Positions 10,501 through 21,310 are shown, counted from the stretch's first letter. The stretch is 64,000 bases of DNA from Phytophthora colocasiae (GCA_018806915.1 JAGKQI010000100.1:496001-560000), one strand, 5' to 3'. Notes: generated by a model from the letters alone, not told the origin. Translations and numbers: made by a program.

Positions 10501-11965
10501 CAACCGAAATTAAGTTGTGATCGATCTCCTTCGCAAAGTACACGTTCTCCAGCAATATCGTGCGCTTGACTCCTTCAGCTGTCACAGTGACGACAGCACT
10601 ACCTCGCTCTGTAGCCGGAATAGTGTTTCCATTTGTGACTCGAACAGACAGATAAGCTGGCTCAAGCGCGAAAAGCTGGTCACGGTCATTGCACAAGTGG
10701 TGGGTAGCGCCTGAATCCACTGTCCATGATCCATCGTGTTCGGCCGACTTGGCGTCGCGTGCAGCCATCCAAATGTAGGCTTCTGGTCGTCAGAGTCACT
10801 TGCCTCAGTAGCAGTAGCCAAATGAGCGTCTCCGCTGGACGCCATTCGTTTAGCCTGTTCCACGACAGGGCACGAGAAAATTTTGTGTCCAGGCTGTCCA
10901 CATACATGACAGCGTATTTCACCCCGATTTCCAGTGCAGCAGCGAACGCTTGGCCATTATTTTGCTGAGGTTTCGGCTTGCCAGAGTTTTCACCATTGTT
11001 TCCGTGGTCGTTGGAGCGGTTGTTGCGATCGTGATTGCGATATCCATGCTGTTTATTGCCATCTTGACGTTTCTTTCTCTGCACACCGCATTTGCGACCG
11101 TCACCCTTCAATTTGTAAAGCAAGCGCTTCATTCGGTCGGTCTCCTCAACGTAGTCTGTGGCTTCGTCCGAGATCGAAGACAATAGTGTAGGGGCAAGCT
11201 CAGGACACGCGTTGTTGCCAAAAACTTCCATGACGAGTTTGGTCTGGTCGCCCTCCATGAGACTTTCGATGAAGTTTAAGTACTCCAAGTAGTCATGCCA
11301 CGAATCGCCTTCACGCTTGACGCATTTCATCTTTGTGCTGAGTTCAAGTTGGCTAAGTTTGCAGCCAAACTCAATACGCAACGCACGTTTCACTTCTGAG
11401 TATGGCATATCTTCTCCTTCATGACGTTGTCGCCACTCTGCATTTTTCTTGTGGTAGTGCCTGGATGCGTTCCCTTCTAAGAAGTTGACGATTATCGACG
11501 CCTTGAACTCATCAGTCCATGTTGAGCCATTCACAAGGCCTTCCGTTCTGACCGCATGCTCGAACTCATTGATGAAGTTTTCGAAACCAGCACCAAGACC
11601 CGGGTAAACCTCGTTTCCCTTAAAGTTTGGGCAACGCACATCCTTGATCTTAGGTTTCTTTGGCGTTGGGGAGCTGTTACCATGCTGGTGTCCGACATTG
11701 TGGGGGTTCTGTTGTCGAGTTGCGTCCTCATCGCCGCAAGCTCGCTTTGAAGCTGTCTGATTTGCTGCAGTTGGCTGTGCAGCTCCATGTTTTCACGTTC
11801 GGACTGATCGAAGTGAAGGTCGTCAGGCAGTCCTAGCGCGTTCGGTCGTAGACCTTCACGCGCATCAGCAAAGACGTCAGCACCTCGTGTATTTGTGTCT
11901 TCGCCTTGTTCGTCGACGTCGCCTCGCGTATGGTCGAAATTGCCACTGGTCGCAGTTGGGCTCAT
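7549..11965 (-). pseudogene. Copia gag-pol polyprotein, frameshifted
   Basis: Read from the ATG at 11965. Gag comes first, with a CX2CX4HX4C zinc knuckle ('CHVCGQPGHKIFSC') near 10.89 kb. The protease has 'WTVDSGATHHLC' and the GAG-pre-integrase region 'WHDRLGHVNYQDL'. The integrase shows 'VLRSDGGGEF' and 'GKAERFHRTVMD'. Reverse transcriptase has 'YVDDVVVVS', and RNase H has 'FSDADWAGD' and 'STAEAEYIAG'. The frame is broken at about 11.66, 10.95, 10.8, 10.1, 8.92 and 8.75 kb, so no single polyprotein can be made as written. Near-identical LTRs fit poorly with so many lesions. Either the element inserted already defective or several shifts are assembly errors. Confidence 0.9.
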
Positions 11966-11969
11966 AACC

Positions 11970-12199
11970 AAATGGAATGGGTGATTCTCGCGCCTCGCGC
12001 TGTTGTCTGCTGTAGTGCCTCGCACTAGGTAAGATTGAGAATGAATAAAGGTTGGTGTTGCTAGCTACCTATCTGTCTTGGTTAGCTAACTGTGTGGTAG
12101 TTTCTTGTAGGTTTCTGCGTTGGTTGCTGGTGCCAGGGAGTTGCTGGCGCCAAGGAGTTGCTGGCGCAATACGGTCGGTCGCACGTGCGACTTCCAACA
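11970..12199 (-). repeat. Copia 5' LTR
   Basis: 230 bp, identical to the 3' LTR except for one base. It is bounded on its outer side by the target duplication TAAAG at 12200-12204 and on its inner side by the primer-binding region and gag start. Confidence 0.9.
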
Positions 12200-14169
12200 T
12201 AAAGCCACTCAAGTACTTCCAAGTTGCCCATACGAACTGCACCGCGTATGGCTTTGTCCGTAAACCCTTCTGTCCTGTTTTGGTCGAGCCACTTTATCAC
12301 TGCAAGGTGGTTGTTTTGTGCTGCTTTATCCATCGCTTCCGTGGTGCAGCCCTCCGATCGATTCGCGTGTAGCCATTTCACCACACCGAGATGTCCATCT
12401 CTAGCAGCAGAATCCATGGCGTAAGTTGTACAACCCTCCGTTCTATTGGAATGAAGCCACTTTACCATATTAATTTGGCCATTTCCAGCGGCATCATTCA
12501 TAGCATCGGTTGTACAACCTTCTGTTCTATTGGAGTGGAGCCACTTTACCATTTCAAGGTCACCTTTCCTCGCAGCCCTATTCATTGCTCCTTTTGTGCA
12601 ACTTGCGTTGGTGTTCTCATGAAACCATTGAACCACATCTAAATGACCTTCGATAGCAGCTTCAGTCATAGTATCATCGTAGCATCCTTCTCTACAATTT
12701 TCATGAAGCCACTTCACGACATCCAGGTGGCCGTATTTTGCTGCATAATGAATCGCATTCTTACTGCAGCTGTGCGGGGTATTTTCGTGTAGCCACCTCA
12801 CGGTATCGAGGAATCCATAGTTTGCGGCACAGTTTATGGCATCATTCGTTGAGAATCCTGCAGCTACGAGGCACTTTACAATATCAAGATGACCTTTTCT
12901 TGCAGCTGCTGCAACAGGTTCAAATACAGAAATGTTTCTAATGGGAGACGAAAGCAGTAAGTGAATAATATCCAGGTGGCCGTTTCCAGCAGCATTTAAA
13001 TATGCATAACGAACGTCGCACATTTGCGGGTAGTGGTGAATCAACCAAGTGAGAGTAGCGATATGTCCACGAGCTGCTGCCATAGAAACATCAATCTTCA
13101 CTGATGGAATTTGCTGTAGTTCTGTAGGGAAAAGCTTCTGAAGTAAAGCTTTTCGATCCGATATGCCCATAATCCACTGTAGTACATGAAGGTGACCGTA
13201 ATTGGTAGCAGCCTGCACAACTCCAACCAAATCCACTTCTTCCAAGTGCATAACGAGGGTTCTGATCAGCGTCCCTCTCAGTCAGTAAGCTGCAAGGCCA
13301 TTTAACCATTGGCAAGTCTCCTTTTTCAGCTGCTGCCTGCGCCCACCCTGCGATGTCATCCGCAGAGGCGGTCGGTAGCCTCTTTTGTAACCATTTCGCC
13401 AATTCGAACTGCCCTTGTAAAATAGCTATACGAACAATATAAGGATCCCACTGGACATGGCAGTCGCACTCAAGTAGCCACTTTACAATGTCGGATAGGC
13501 CACGTTTTGTAGCAGCTGTAAGTAGTTGTTTCCCAACACAGCCGTTTCGAAAGTGTTTTGTCAATAGTTGAACCATTTTCAAGTTCTCTACCTCCACTGT
13601 CTTGCTCAAACATTTCTCGAATTGCCATTGTCGAAAGTCAGATCGATGCCAAAAACTTTGGATGGGTTAGCAGCTTTCTGTCTTGCAATAAGTCGTTCAA
13701 CTAGATGATGGAAGTTGGACGCGCAGGCTTCGGTAAGAGTCCATTTCCAGGAGCCATCGAGAAACTCATCAAGTTTGGCAACAATATGAGGCACACACAG
13801 TATATCGGGGACCATTTTGAACGACCACTCGTACACAGGTTAGCGATATCGGGAAGTTGTTGCTGGGCAGATCGTCAAGGAGCGGAAGATTTATTCGGCT
13901 TCGCTTGTTGCTTCCAGTCATCGTGTCAAATGGAGTCGTCTGATGGGAATCGTGAAGGGTGGCATATGAATTCTAAGTGATATTGCATTCTTGGAATGCT
14001 GATCCTTTCTTCGAAAAGAAGCCAGATTTCTGACTGAAGCTAGTAGACACCTATCGAGAATCGTTCTTGAAGGACTTGAAGTGATCTCTAGAAAAATATT
14101 TGATGTTTGCTGTGGTTCATATCTGAATTTGTGACCCAGCCAGCAGCATGACGCCCCAGCAAGCTAAAA

Positions 14170-14375
14170 CAAGCAAGAAAAAACTAGGGCTACACCCTCA
14201 TCAAGTCGCCGTTGTTGGACACAGTGTTGCAGTCTACAGATCTTCAAGCGAGCTGGTGAGCTCGGTGATACTATTACTTACAGGTATGGCTCTTATCCCA
14301 ATCGGGGTCGTGGTCACTGTCGTTGTCAATACCACACAATGGATCGAAATAACGCGGGTCATGTACTTCGCGTGC
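14170..14375 (+). pseudogene. Membrane-protein relic, unit 1
   Basis: Copy of the 703-1302 gene, with a deletion of about 40 bp where unit 0 has the first hydrophobic segment. Homology stops after 'WIEITRVMYFA', where inverted ankyrin C-terminal sequence begins. Unit 2 has the same switch point. Confidence 0.6.
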
Positions 14376-14483
14376 AGACGTCAGGGCCTCCTCCTTCAGA
14401 GATTCGTTGGAGCTGTCTTCGTTATGGTTATGGTGCAACCACAAAACATCAAAGTGTCTAGACGCTGCTGCAACGCTCTTCAA
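14376..14483 (-). pseudogene. Ankyrin II C-terminal relic (inverted), unit 1
   Basis: A minus-strand frame with 'RHFDVLWLHHNHNEDSSNES' resembles the family's last repeat ('SHFGVLWFLYQNCRECYSIET'). It is fused to the membrane-protein relic. Only about 35 codons remain. Confidence 0.5.
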
Positions 14484-14507
14484 AGAAGCTACATGTACAT
14501 ACAGCTC

Positions 14508-15087
14508 TGGTCGTCAAGAAAGCCTGGCAGATTTCCTAAGTGATGACTTCAGGTGGCCGACGGCTTTTGAATTCTTTTGTATGATTCATGATGATCTACA
14601 AACAATGATGCCTCAGGTGCGTGCGACGGACATATTCGCGTTGTATCACCAACTATCCCAGATATTTGATCGAGTGCTGCCTCACTCAACGGTTGGTGAA
14701 ATACGAGCCTCCACTAGAGGAATTTTTCCACCAGTTTTTGGCGTTGAGTCCGGGAAAGGAACGCGTTTCTTTCCTAACTTGAAGCCAAATGATTGGATCG
14801 ATGTGCTCTGGCCGACTACGTTGGTGAACCCTCACCCGCTGAAGGAGCTTGGATGCCCCCAAGCCCGGATTCACAAGACATTATCGGAATATGTATCGCT
14901 GCGATGCTGTCTTCTCCCGGTTGTCCATGGTGTGATGCTCCGAATGATTTTTGGAGATCTCATACTTGACTCACGGCTATATTTCTTGAAAACGCTTAAC
15001 CCTACTGTCCAGCAATGCGTTCGAGAATCATGCACAGCGATTGAGACAGTTGAACATCGTGTCCAGTTAGAAGAAGAAATTAGTTGA
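14508..15087 (+). mobile_element. LINE fragment, unit 1 left part
   Basis: The open frame upstream of and including the zinc-binding start ('KTLNPTVQQCVRESCTAIET', then 'VEH'). Upstream residues ('LRCCLLPVVHGVMLRMIFGD') fit the region between reverse transcriptase and the C-terminal Cys/His domain of LINEs. After 'cgtgtcc' (15058-15064) the sequence switches to the inverted 3' flank of the unit 0 LINE and reaches TTAA at 15088-15091, where the 19.2-kb insertion starts. The rest of the LINE is at 34322-34810. Confidence 0.6.
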
Positions 15088-15091
15088 TTAA

Positions 15092-15205
15092 CCCTATCGC
15101 GAACATGGATGTATTCTGCTGCCAACGACAGCATTTGCAAAAGTGGGTGATGTTTGGACCCACTCGAAGGTAGCAAAATGCTACCATCGAGTCGAAGGGT
15201 CGCGT
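15092..15205 (+). repeat. Left piggyBac-type terminal and subterminal repeat
   Basis: Starts CCCTATCGCGAACATGG directly after TTAA. About 80 bp in, it carries AGGTAGCAAAATGCTACC, then TCGAAGGGTCG. The remainder to 15670 shows no gene that I can recognise. Confidence 0.75.
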
Positions 15206-15670
15206 AAACTCTACCGTGTTTTGGTACATGCATATCTTGTTTTGGCACTATAATATCATCCAATTAGATGGCAGAGGAAAATGAAGGGGTAGGCGTATTT
15301 TATGTTTAAAGCGATCAATCCCTCCAGAATCTGTTGAAACTTACCAATAAATGACTGATTCGGGGGATGCTCAGGTTGAAGTTAGCAGCTCTCAAAAGCC
15401 AGTCCTTGAAGTGTGTTCGCTCGTAGTACGACTATGTACTGAATTCATTCAATGCACCCCTGGTGGTCAATCTATAACAGGATTGCCTTCCTGACGAAAG
15501 CTGCTGGGTCCGTCACGACAAGCTGGAGCACCTTTTCGACATGGTCGACAGCGTTCAAGTCTCGACTTCAGAACGTGGCTCTAAATAAACATGATCACGA
15601 CGCTGTTATGTCATGTGAAGGAGCTGAACAAAAGATGAGAGAGACATGAGATGGCGGTCTGGGTCACTTT

Positions 15671-16376
15671 ATGCAGTGCAGTTACCGCAGTATCGCGAGA
15701 TTAATCCAAACCAATTCAATACCATTATGCTGTCAGTGCTGTCACTCAGGTGACAAGACGAAAGTTCACGTACATACATACATGTCAGTGCTGTCGTTGG
15801 TTACATTGTTATTGTTAAATCTTAGTGAACTCAAGATATTTGATCCAGTGCAAAAATACTATTTTTGTTTGGTTTTGTTCGATTTAAAGATAGTGTCCGG
15901 CGGGTTGCTGGAGACGCCCCATGCTTCGTTGGACACCTCGACCAAGGAGTTAATGACGTGTGCGCTCTATATGACGTACTTGCAGCAGCTAGGAAGCTGC
16001 TATGCTCGCGTAGACCGAGTCTTGAACGACTACAACATGCAGAGTATACCAGTAACGACATACAACTCGATTCGGCGGCGCCAATACGACGGAGAAGTGG
16101 CTTTTTTCCTCCATCCGAACAAGGTAGCGCTATCCTACAGCTTTGACCTATCATGCGAGGCCTTGTGGGTTGTCAATCACAAGCAGGAAGAGCCTGCATT
16201 CAGAGGCTACGAGATAGCACCAGACGAAGACGTTTTCATCAAATCGCAAGTTCTTTGGTCGCTGAATGTCGGACAATTAGTGCAGAGAATTTTCTTTCGC
16301 TTCTACAAGGAGAAGGATCGGCTGATTCTCGTTTGGAAAATATATGAGGGTGAAGGAGCTTTCCAGTGGTCTGCAT
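15671..16376 (+). pseudogene. START-like protein fragment (resembles the oomycete M96 mating-specific family)
   Basis: Open frame from an ATG at 15671. The part from about 15840 on has the feel of the large oomycete START-like/M96 family: 'LQQLGSCYARVDRVL', a middle segment with 'SYSFDLSCEALWVV', and 'QRIFFRFYKEKDRLILVWK' near the end. The family assignment rests on remembered pattern, not on an alignment. The usual N-terminal region is missing. At about 16376 it runs straight into GH72 sequence in a different frame. It lies inside the 19.2-kb segment. Confidence 0.4.
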
Positions 16377-16377
16377 G

Positions 16378-18057
16378 CGGAGGAAACGGCATGGGTGATT
16401 TTGCGACCAACACCAACAGGTCATGAAGAATCTAAGCGTCAACACAATTCGACTGTACTCGATCGATCCCAGTGTATCTCGTGATAAATTCATGTGTGCT
16501 TGCTCGAATGCCGGTATCTACGTTCTTGTTGGTATTCCAGCTCCGTAAGTGTTCGACTTTAGGATAATATTGTGCTTGAAAAGTGTTTAACTGTGATGAT
16601 CGTTGCTTTTTCAGATGCGAGAATTGTTCCATCCTGGACTATAAACCGCCCAAGTGCTACCCGGATGATCTTTTCACTCGAGGGCAAATGGTTTACAACG
16701 CTTTTGCAGTGTACGATAACACTTTGGGTTTCAGTGTTGGCAATGAAAACAATTTGCAGGTGAAAAACGGAGCTGACGGCACCACAACTGCTCCGTGTGT
16801 CAAGGCTTTTCTGCGAGATATGAGAAGTTACGCTGCGAGTTGTTCGGGATCAGTCCGCCAAGTTCCGATTGGACTGACATCGCAGATATTCCACCTCGAG
16901 AGCAGTGGATCTCGTACTATGACTGTGCAGTGGACGATGATGAGAACTCTAGAGCCGAGTGGATGGGATTTAACCCTTACGTTGAGTGCGATCCTGCTAC
17001 TCACCTGGAATACTCGCAGTCTGCAGGCTTGAAGAAACTCATGTCGGAGTACAAGGAAGTTGGTTACGCTCGTCCTTTGATGTTCGGAGAGTTTGGATGC
17101 AACAAGGGCAAGAATACTATTGAGGGTTACGAAAGCCAGCGTTCGTTCTACGACGTAAGTTAGAGTTTCTACTGTATTCTATCGGATAATTGACACGCTC
17201 TCTGTGTTCAGGCGAAGTGGATGAACGAAGAGAAGGACATGACGGACGAAATTGTGGGTGGAAATGTTTTGAGTTTTCCACTGAGGTGGCGAATTTGCTG
17301 GATAGTGCAGGTATTCTGTTGCAAGTATTGTAGTGAACAATGATTTCCTGTGCTAACAATATTCTCAATAGCTCTAACGAAGACGGCGGATGCTGGCAAA
17401 TATGGTGTTGGCTACTTCCTGCCGGACGACTGTGACAATATCAAGATTGAGTGCGTGTTCACGCCATATCCAGAGTTCGACAACCTCAAGAAAGCGTACT
17501 CGACTACCAAGAACTCAACTCTAGAGCACTCCAGCTACAGTCCATCGCGAGATGCGATCCTGAGCTGTCCTAAGAACATGTCGATCGAGCTGCCGACAAC
17601 CCCTGAAGGTAAACTTACAAACCATTATGAAATTGCTGGTATGAAATGCATCTAACCAATTGTCACAATACTATCGTGTGTAGTGCCTGTTTTGGAGTGC
17701 TCGGTGGCGCAACCAGTGTGCAAGGGCAAGAAAGCCAACGCGTACGATCATGTTGCTTCAAAGACGAAGGTTGGAGACAAAATTCGTCCAACTAACAGCG
17801 AAAGCAGCGCTGCTTCAGCCCTCAACTCTTCGGATAGCAGCACTTCAACTGCATCGACAGGCTCGACAGCGCTCCTTCCAGCTGAGGTTTGTGTACAACA
17901 AGTGCCTATGCAGTTCAACATTTCTTTCAACACGGATCCAACAGTCGCTAAATTTCACAACTTGCTGCAAGAATCTCTTGAACAAGACAAGAAGAACATG
18001 GTGACGTACTTTGATAAGTTGCTCCTTGACGACGTTTTGACTGGGATTGAATGCTAA
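16378..18057 (+). pseudogene. GH72 1,3-beta-glucanosyltransferase, N-terminally truncated and frameshifted
   Basis: GH72 (Gas1-type) enzymes remodel beta-1,3-glucan in the cell wall. Recognisable blocks: 'VMKNLSVNTIRLYSIDPS', 'NAGIYVLVGIP', the acid/base Glu in 'FSVGNENN', 'GFNPYVEC', and the nucleophile Glu in 'MFGEFGCN'. Four introns are visible: 16545-16614, 17155-17211, 17311-17371 and 17609-17683, all GT..AG, with flanks that rejoin in frame. Two single-base deletions break the frame, one near 16882 (before 'DIPPREQW') and one in a T-run near 17267. The signal peptide and first strand of the barrel are missing: sequence starts at the conserved Cys-Asp before 'VMKNL'. The C-terminal Ser/Thr-rich tail lacks a clear GPI signal. 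It is broken as written. Confidence 0.8.
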
Positions 18058-18239
18058 CAAATAACACTTTATCGACAAAGATAAGAAGATCATGGTGACA
18101 TTCGTTGGAAGTTGCTATCATAAAACCGAAGGAGTGCGAAAGATGTTTTCATTATCAGCTACATGAACAACACATGTGAGACCTACGCCATGTCTGGGTG
18201 GTATTGTGAAATCCCTGAGGTACTGTAACTTCATAGTAA

Positions 18240-18470
18240 CGGAGTTGTTCTACTTCCAGTTATTGTCGAGGAAACAGTCCAATGAACGCCATACTCAGGA
18301 ACTGAAAAGCCCACGCAATGAGATACGTATAAGCTACTTGCAGCCATACGGGGTCGGAATCTTGATGTAAGTTTTCGTCTGAAACCGAGAAGTACGAGTT
18401 AATCGCCTTGTTCGCTGTCGTTCCCAGTGGAATTGCCATGTTTCGAAAAGTAATCACCAATCCGTACGTA
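18240..18470 (-). pseudogene. Folate-biopterin transporter C-terminal fragment, inverted
   Basis: A minus-strand frame contains 'TANKAINSYFSVSDENL' and 'VAYTYLIAWAFQFLSMAFIG' and ends 'LFPRQ'. This resembles the last membrane segments of oomycete FBT-type transporters. It is placed head to head with the N-terminal half on the other strand (next entry), so the gene was inverted internally. Confidence 0.5.
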
Positions 18471-18486
18471 GTGCCCTCAATTCCAC

Positions 18487-19430
18487 GTGGAGCGATCTCT
18501 ACAATCGGAAACAGCTAAACCAGGAAACGTAACGCAGTTGCTGCTGCTCTGTTTCGCGCCTTTATTGTATCTGGGAGCATCCGACATGCCGATTGCAGGA
18601 CCGAATCAGCAGGAGTTATTTGTTGTTATGACGGTCGGAACGATCGGATACTTCTTGTCGACTGTCGCAGCGGATGCTTGAAATTGCCTCAGAGGGATCC
18701 ACTGACGACGAGAGGAGATACTCAAGTGTCCATTTACGCTGCGAGAATGACTGGGGCGATCATTATGGACTTATTCGTAGGTGGAACGTTGAACGGACCA
18801 TCGTATGGAGGCAGCTTCTCTTGGTCGTTGGACTTGAACCAGGTACTATTGGTGCTAGCTGGTTGCTCCGTGATACCGCTACTGGGCTTCATTTTGCTGT
18901 TACACGTAGATCCAACGGCCCAGACTGTCCCAGTGTTCGCCTTCTCCAACGTGGCCAGTAATCGACAACACCAGCCATATACAGCGCCTTTCGACCCACC
19001 ACTGGACTTTGGAGAGCGCTTTCAGCTCATTTGAAGATTGATGCAGAGTCGAGCGATGTGGCAACTTCTCATGTTTGAGACTGATGGCGAGTTCCTGCTT
19101 GACAATGGACTCGAATGCTGTTCCAGCTATTGAGGCGAACTGGGTAGGCGTAGATTCGTGGCCGAAGACAATCGCTCTTGCAATATGGCGTCTGGCGTTC
19201 ATCGGAGGTTTGTTGATGACTCGAAACCTTTTCTTGTGTGAATCCTGGGTGCATCTGGGTGCATCTGGATTGCATCTTTCTGGGGAACTGAGTCAATGTG
19301 ATGACTGTAGCGTTCAACGTGTTGAGAACCCGGAGCTTCTGGTTATACGTGCAAGTGTTTGCAGCTCATTATGTCATCACCATGTCATCGGAGTACTCAC
19401 TACAGAACACTATCTTTACGAGCTCCACTT
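18487..19430 (+). pseudogene. Folate-biopterin transporter N-terminal/middle fragment
   Basis: FBT-family proteins are major-facilitator carriers for folates and pterins. Two overlapping frames carry 'LLYLGASDMPIAGPNQQELF', 'SIYAARMTGAIIMDLFVGG' and 'GPSYGGSFSWSLDLNQVLLV', all typical of the family, with a frame change near 18.67 kb. After 19034 a further stretch ('VLRTRSFWLYVQVFAAHYV', near 19.32 kb) looks like the start of the second half, separated by unrelated sequence. It is a broken gene, together with the inverted piece at 18240-18470. Confidence 0.55.
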
Positions 19431-19481
19431 GTATCACCAAAGACTGCATCCGACTCGACGAAGTGCGAAAGACGTATCTAC

Positions 19482-19672
19482 TTACCAGCAGGTATTTCTT
19501 CTCTTTCTCCACTCACCCACCATTTTAACCATTGTCCAACGCACTGCACTTCTTCTTTCAACTTCCTCACCTACTTGCCAGCAGATATTTCTTCTCTTTC
19601 TCCACTCACCCACCATGTAATCATTGTCCAATGCTGTTAACGGTTCGGTTCTTCTTTCAACTTCCTCACTTC
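19482..19672. repeat. Tandem duplication of about 95 bp
   Basis: Two head-to-tail copies, each containing 'tatttcttctctttctccac', a CCATTGTCCAA-like core and 'ttcttctttcaacttcctca'. They differ by a few substitutions and a small insertion. Pyrimidine-rich; no gene in it. Confidence 0.7.
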
Positions 19673-19879
19673 AAAACCTGCGTGGTCGGACGCAGCCCAA
19701 TGTTGCTGACCCCAAGGCCTTCAGCTTCGGGCTCACATGCGCCCTCCGCAACGTTTCGGGGTCAGTGAAGCGGCTGCGGGATGGCAATGTAAAGCATGGT
19801 AATGTCAATGTGGGTATAGTTTACAGGATGAAAACCACAACGGCAAAATCAAAGCACTATCCAGTCTCGACATTCGTTC

Positions 19880-21020
19880 TTGAATATCCGAAGCAATACA
19901 AATCCGGCCATAGACCTCGTGAACACGGCGGGACTGGAGTCAGAAGAAACCACCGAAAGAGCAGGAGATTGCAAGCTGTGGTCTTTCAATCGACGTAGTT
20001 CGCTAGTACTGGACGGATTGATGCAGTTGAAGACGATGATGCACCTTTTCACCCCCGCCGGCGTTTTACAGGTGGACGAGGCCGACAGTGAGTCAGAAGA
20101 TAGTGAGCCCGATACATGCCGTAGAACTCCACAAGCAAAGCCAAACCCACTTCCAAAGCCACCGCGCTTCCACCCAGTTACGAAGGCTCAAAACATTGCG
20201 AAGGCTGGTGTCGTTTGGGACCTCAATAAGGCTTGGGAGGTTTATGCTATACTCGACCGGACTAACTACGGTAGGCCTAACGAAGCTTATCTAGTTCAGT
20301 GGTGTGATGATAGACATCGATATTGTGCAACATGGGTTTGGGCCAGATCGTTGTTGGAAGACGGCTTTGGAAAGAAAATGCTAAGGATCGACAAGTGGAA
20401 AGACCACTTCGCGGAGTTGACTTATACTCAGTTTAACCAGCGTTTCCCTTCAACGTACACAGCTTCGGAAGACAATCAGTGTTTCTTCCGCGCAATTCGA
20501 ATTGCATGTCACGTGAAAGGTGAGCTGGATCTTGTCACTTTGGAGCAAATAAAAACGTTTCAAGACCATAATGATGATGGGGACAATGGTAAAGAAGGCA
20601 TTTCCAAGTGAGGGTATAAAGAAGTTTTTGGAGTTCTTACGGGAAAATCGGGCCTCGTTAGCGTGCAATGTTTTCAGACAAAACAAAGTCAAGCACTCAC
20701 TCAATAGCATCGAAGATGTCGCCAAGTATCCGCTTCTCCCTGGTGTCTACGTGGTAGGTGCTACATGCAGGAAAGGACTGAAACATTGCTTTGTGTTGCA
20801 AGTGGGCAAAGCCACTGAGGAGCGGCGCATCTTTGATCGATGGTACGAAGGCGGAGAAGATGATGAGTTTTACGAAGAACCACTATCCAACTTGGTGTGG
20901 CTACGGCGTTGCAACTTCATCCGTCGTGTGGAACGGGTAACCAAGGTCCCGCGCAAAAGGTCCAAGAAAAGGAACTTGACACGAGCAATGGCAGTGAGCG
21001 TATTGAAGCGCGCAGAGTGA
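19880..21020 (+). CDS. Chromo-like / cysteine-protease-like protein, one frame break
   Basis: Two overlapping frames (19880-20611 and 20571-21020), about 340 residues together. The first has an acidic and proline-rich leader and then a segment resembling a chromo domain ('WEVYAILDRTNYGRPNEAYL', then 'VQWCDD', residues about 115-180). Next is 'ASEDNQCFFRAIRIAC', where a Cys is placed as in OTU or papain-like proteases. The second frame carries 'PLLPGVYVVGATC' and 'GLKHCFVLQVGK' with a candidate catalytic His, then a very basic tail. The change of frame at about 20.58-20.61 kb may be a one-base error, an unseen intron or a true lesion. Such combinations are often retroelement-associated, but no polymerase is nearby. 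Function is inferred only. Confidence 0.45.
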
Positions 21021-21095
21021 TCGTAGGTAGCAAACGATTTAGTAGTGCATTCCGTCATATCCTCTGGACAAACAAGACCACCACCATGTCATCGT

Positions 21096-21310
21096 TGAAC
21101 TACGAGATAAATCGTCTAGATCAAATTCGTGCCCGGTTTTCTCTCGCTGTTTTCTGGCAAAGGAAACCTACGATTAGTTTCAACCTTGTACAAGCTCAAA
21201 GAACCTCTGATAGTTGCGGAGAGAAAGCTGCGGAAAGAAAAGTCTTGTGCGGCCAGGTCCCTGGATCGTTGTTTCGGAAGTATTGGCGAACAGAGCTGAA
21301 GTGCACCCAT
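21096..21310 (+). mobile_element. Internally deleted piggyBac fragment, plus strand
   Basis: Holds 'INRLDQIRARFSLAVFW', equivalent to the third catalytic region of the piggyBac relic at 31.4 kb ('VDRLDQIRARF'), then jumps to the piggyBac 3' region (equivalent to 30700-30880 inverted). It is the sign of a second piggyBac copy facing the opposite way to the one at 31-34 kb. Confidence 0.7.

Larger units (their letters stand above)
7294..12199 (-). mobile_element. Ty1/Copia LTR retrotransposon (about 4.9 kb)
   Basis: Two LTRs (231 and 230 bp) flank a gag-pol region read on the minus strand in Copia order: gag, zinc knuckle, protease, integrase, reverse transcriptase, RNase H. The target duplication is TAAAG (7289-7293 and 12200-12204). 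The uninterrupted site is in ankyrin II copy C at 40115-40119. The primer-binding region beside the 5' LTR begins TGGTTATGAGC and includes the gag ATG (11965). A purine tract (gaggaggag) precedes the 3' LTR. The LTRs differ by one insertion or deletion, so the insertion is recent. Confidence 0.95.
7033..13921 (-). pseudogene. Ankyrin-repeat protein II, copy B, split by a Copia element and frameshifted
   Basis: The 5' part lies at 12205-13921 (ATG at 13921) and the 3' part at 7033-7288. The Copia element at 7294-12199 sits between them inside the codons for 'LEVLEWLYSRQ'. Against copy C there are also single-base differences: an extra G near 13808, a missing A in an A-run near 13653 and an extra A near 13246, each shifting the frame. 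The repeats are the usual 'GHLDVVKWLHENCREGC' type. The last repeat and the tail ('RFEFAEWAYVHHRHEFE') are in the 3' piece. The gene is broken even without the retrotransposon, unless the base-level shifts are sequencing errors. Confidence 0.85.

Noticed and set aside
7549..12025. Plus-strand frames within the Copia element
   Set aside because: They are shadows of the gag-pol frames on the other strand.
15721..15790. Short repeats of 'gtcagtgctgtc' as a CRISPR-like or satellite array
   Set aside because: Only two imperfect copies, and the genome is eukaryotic.
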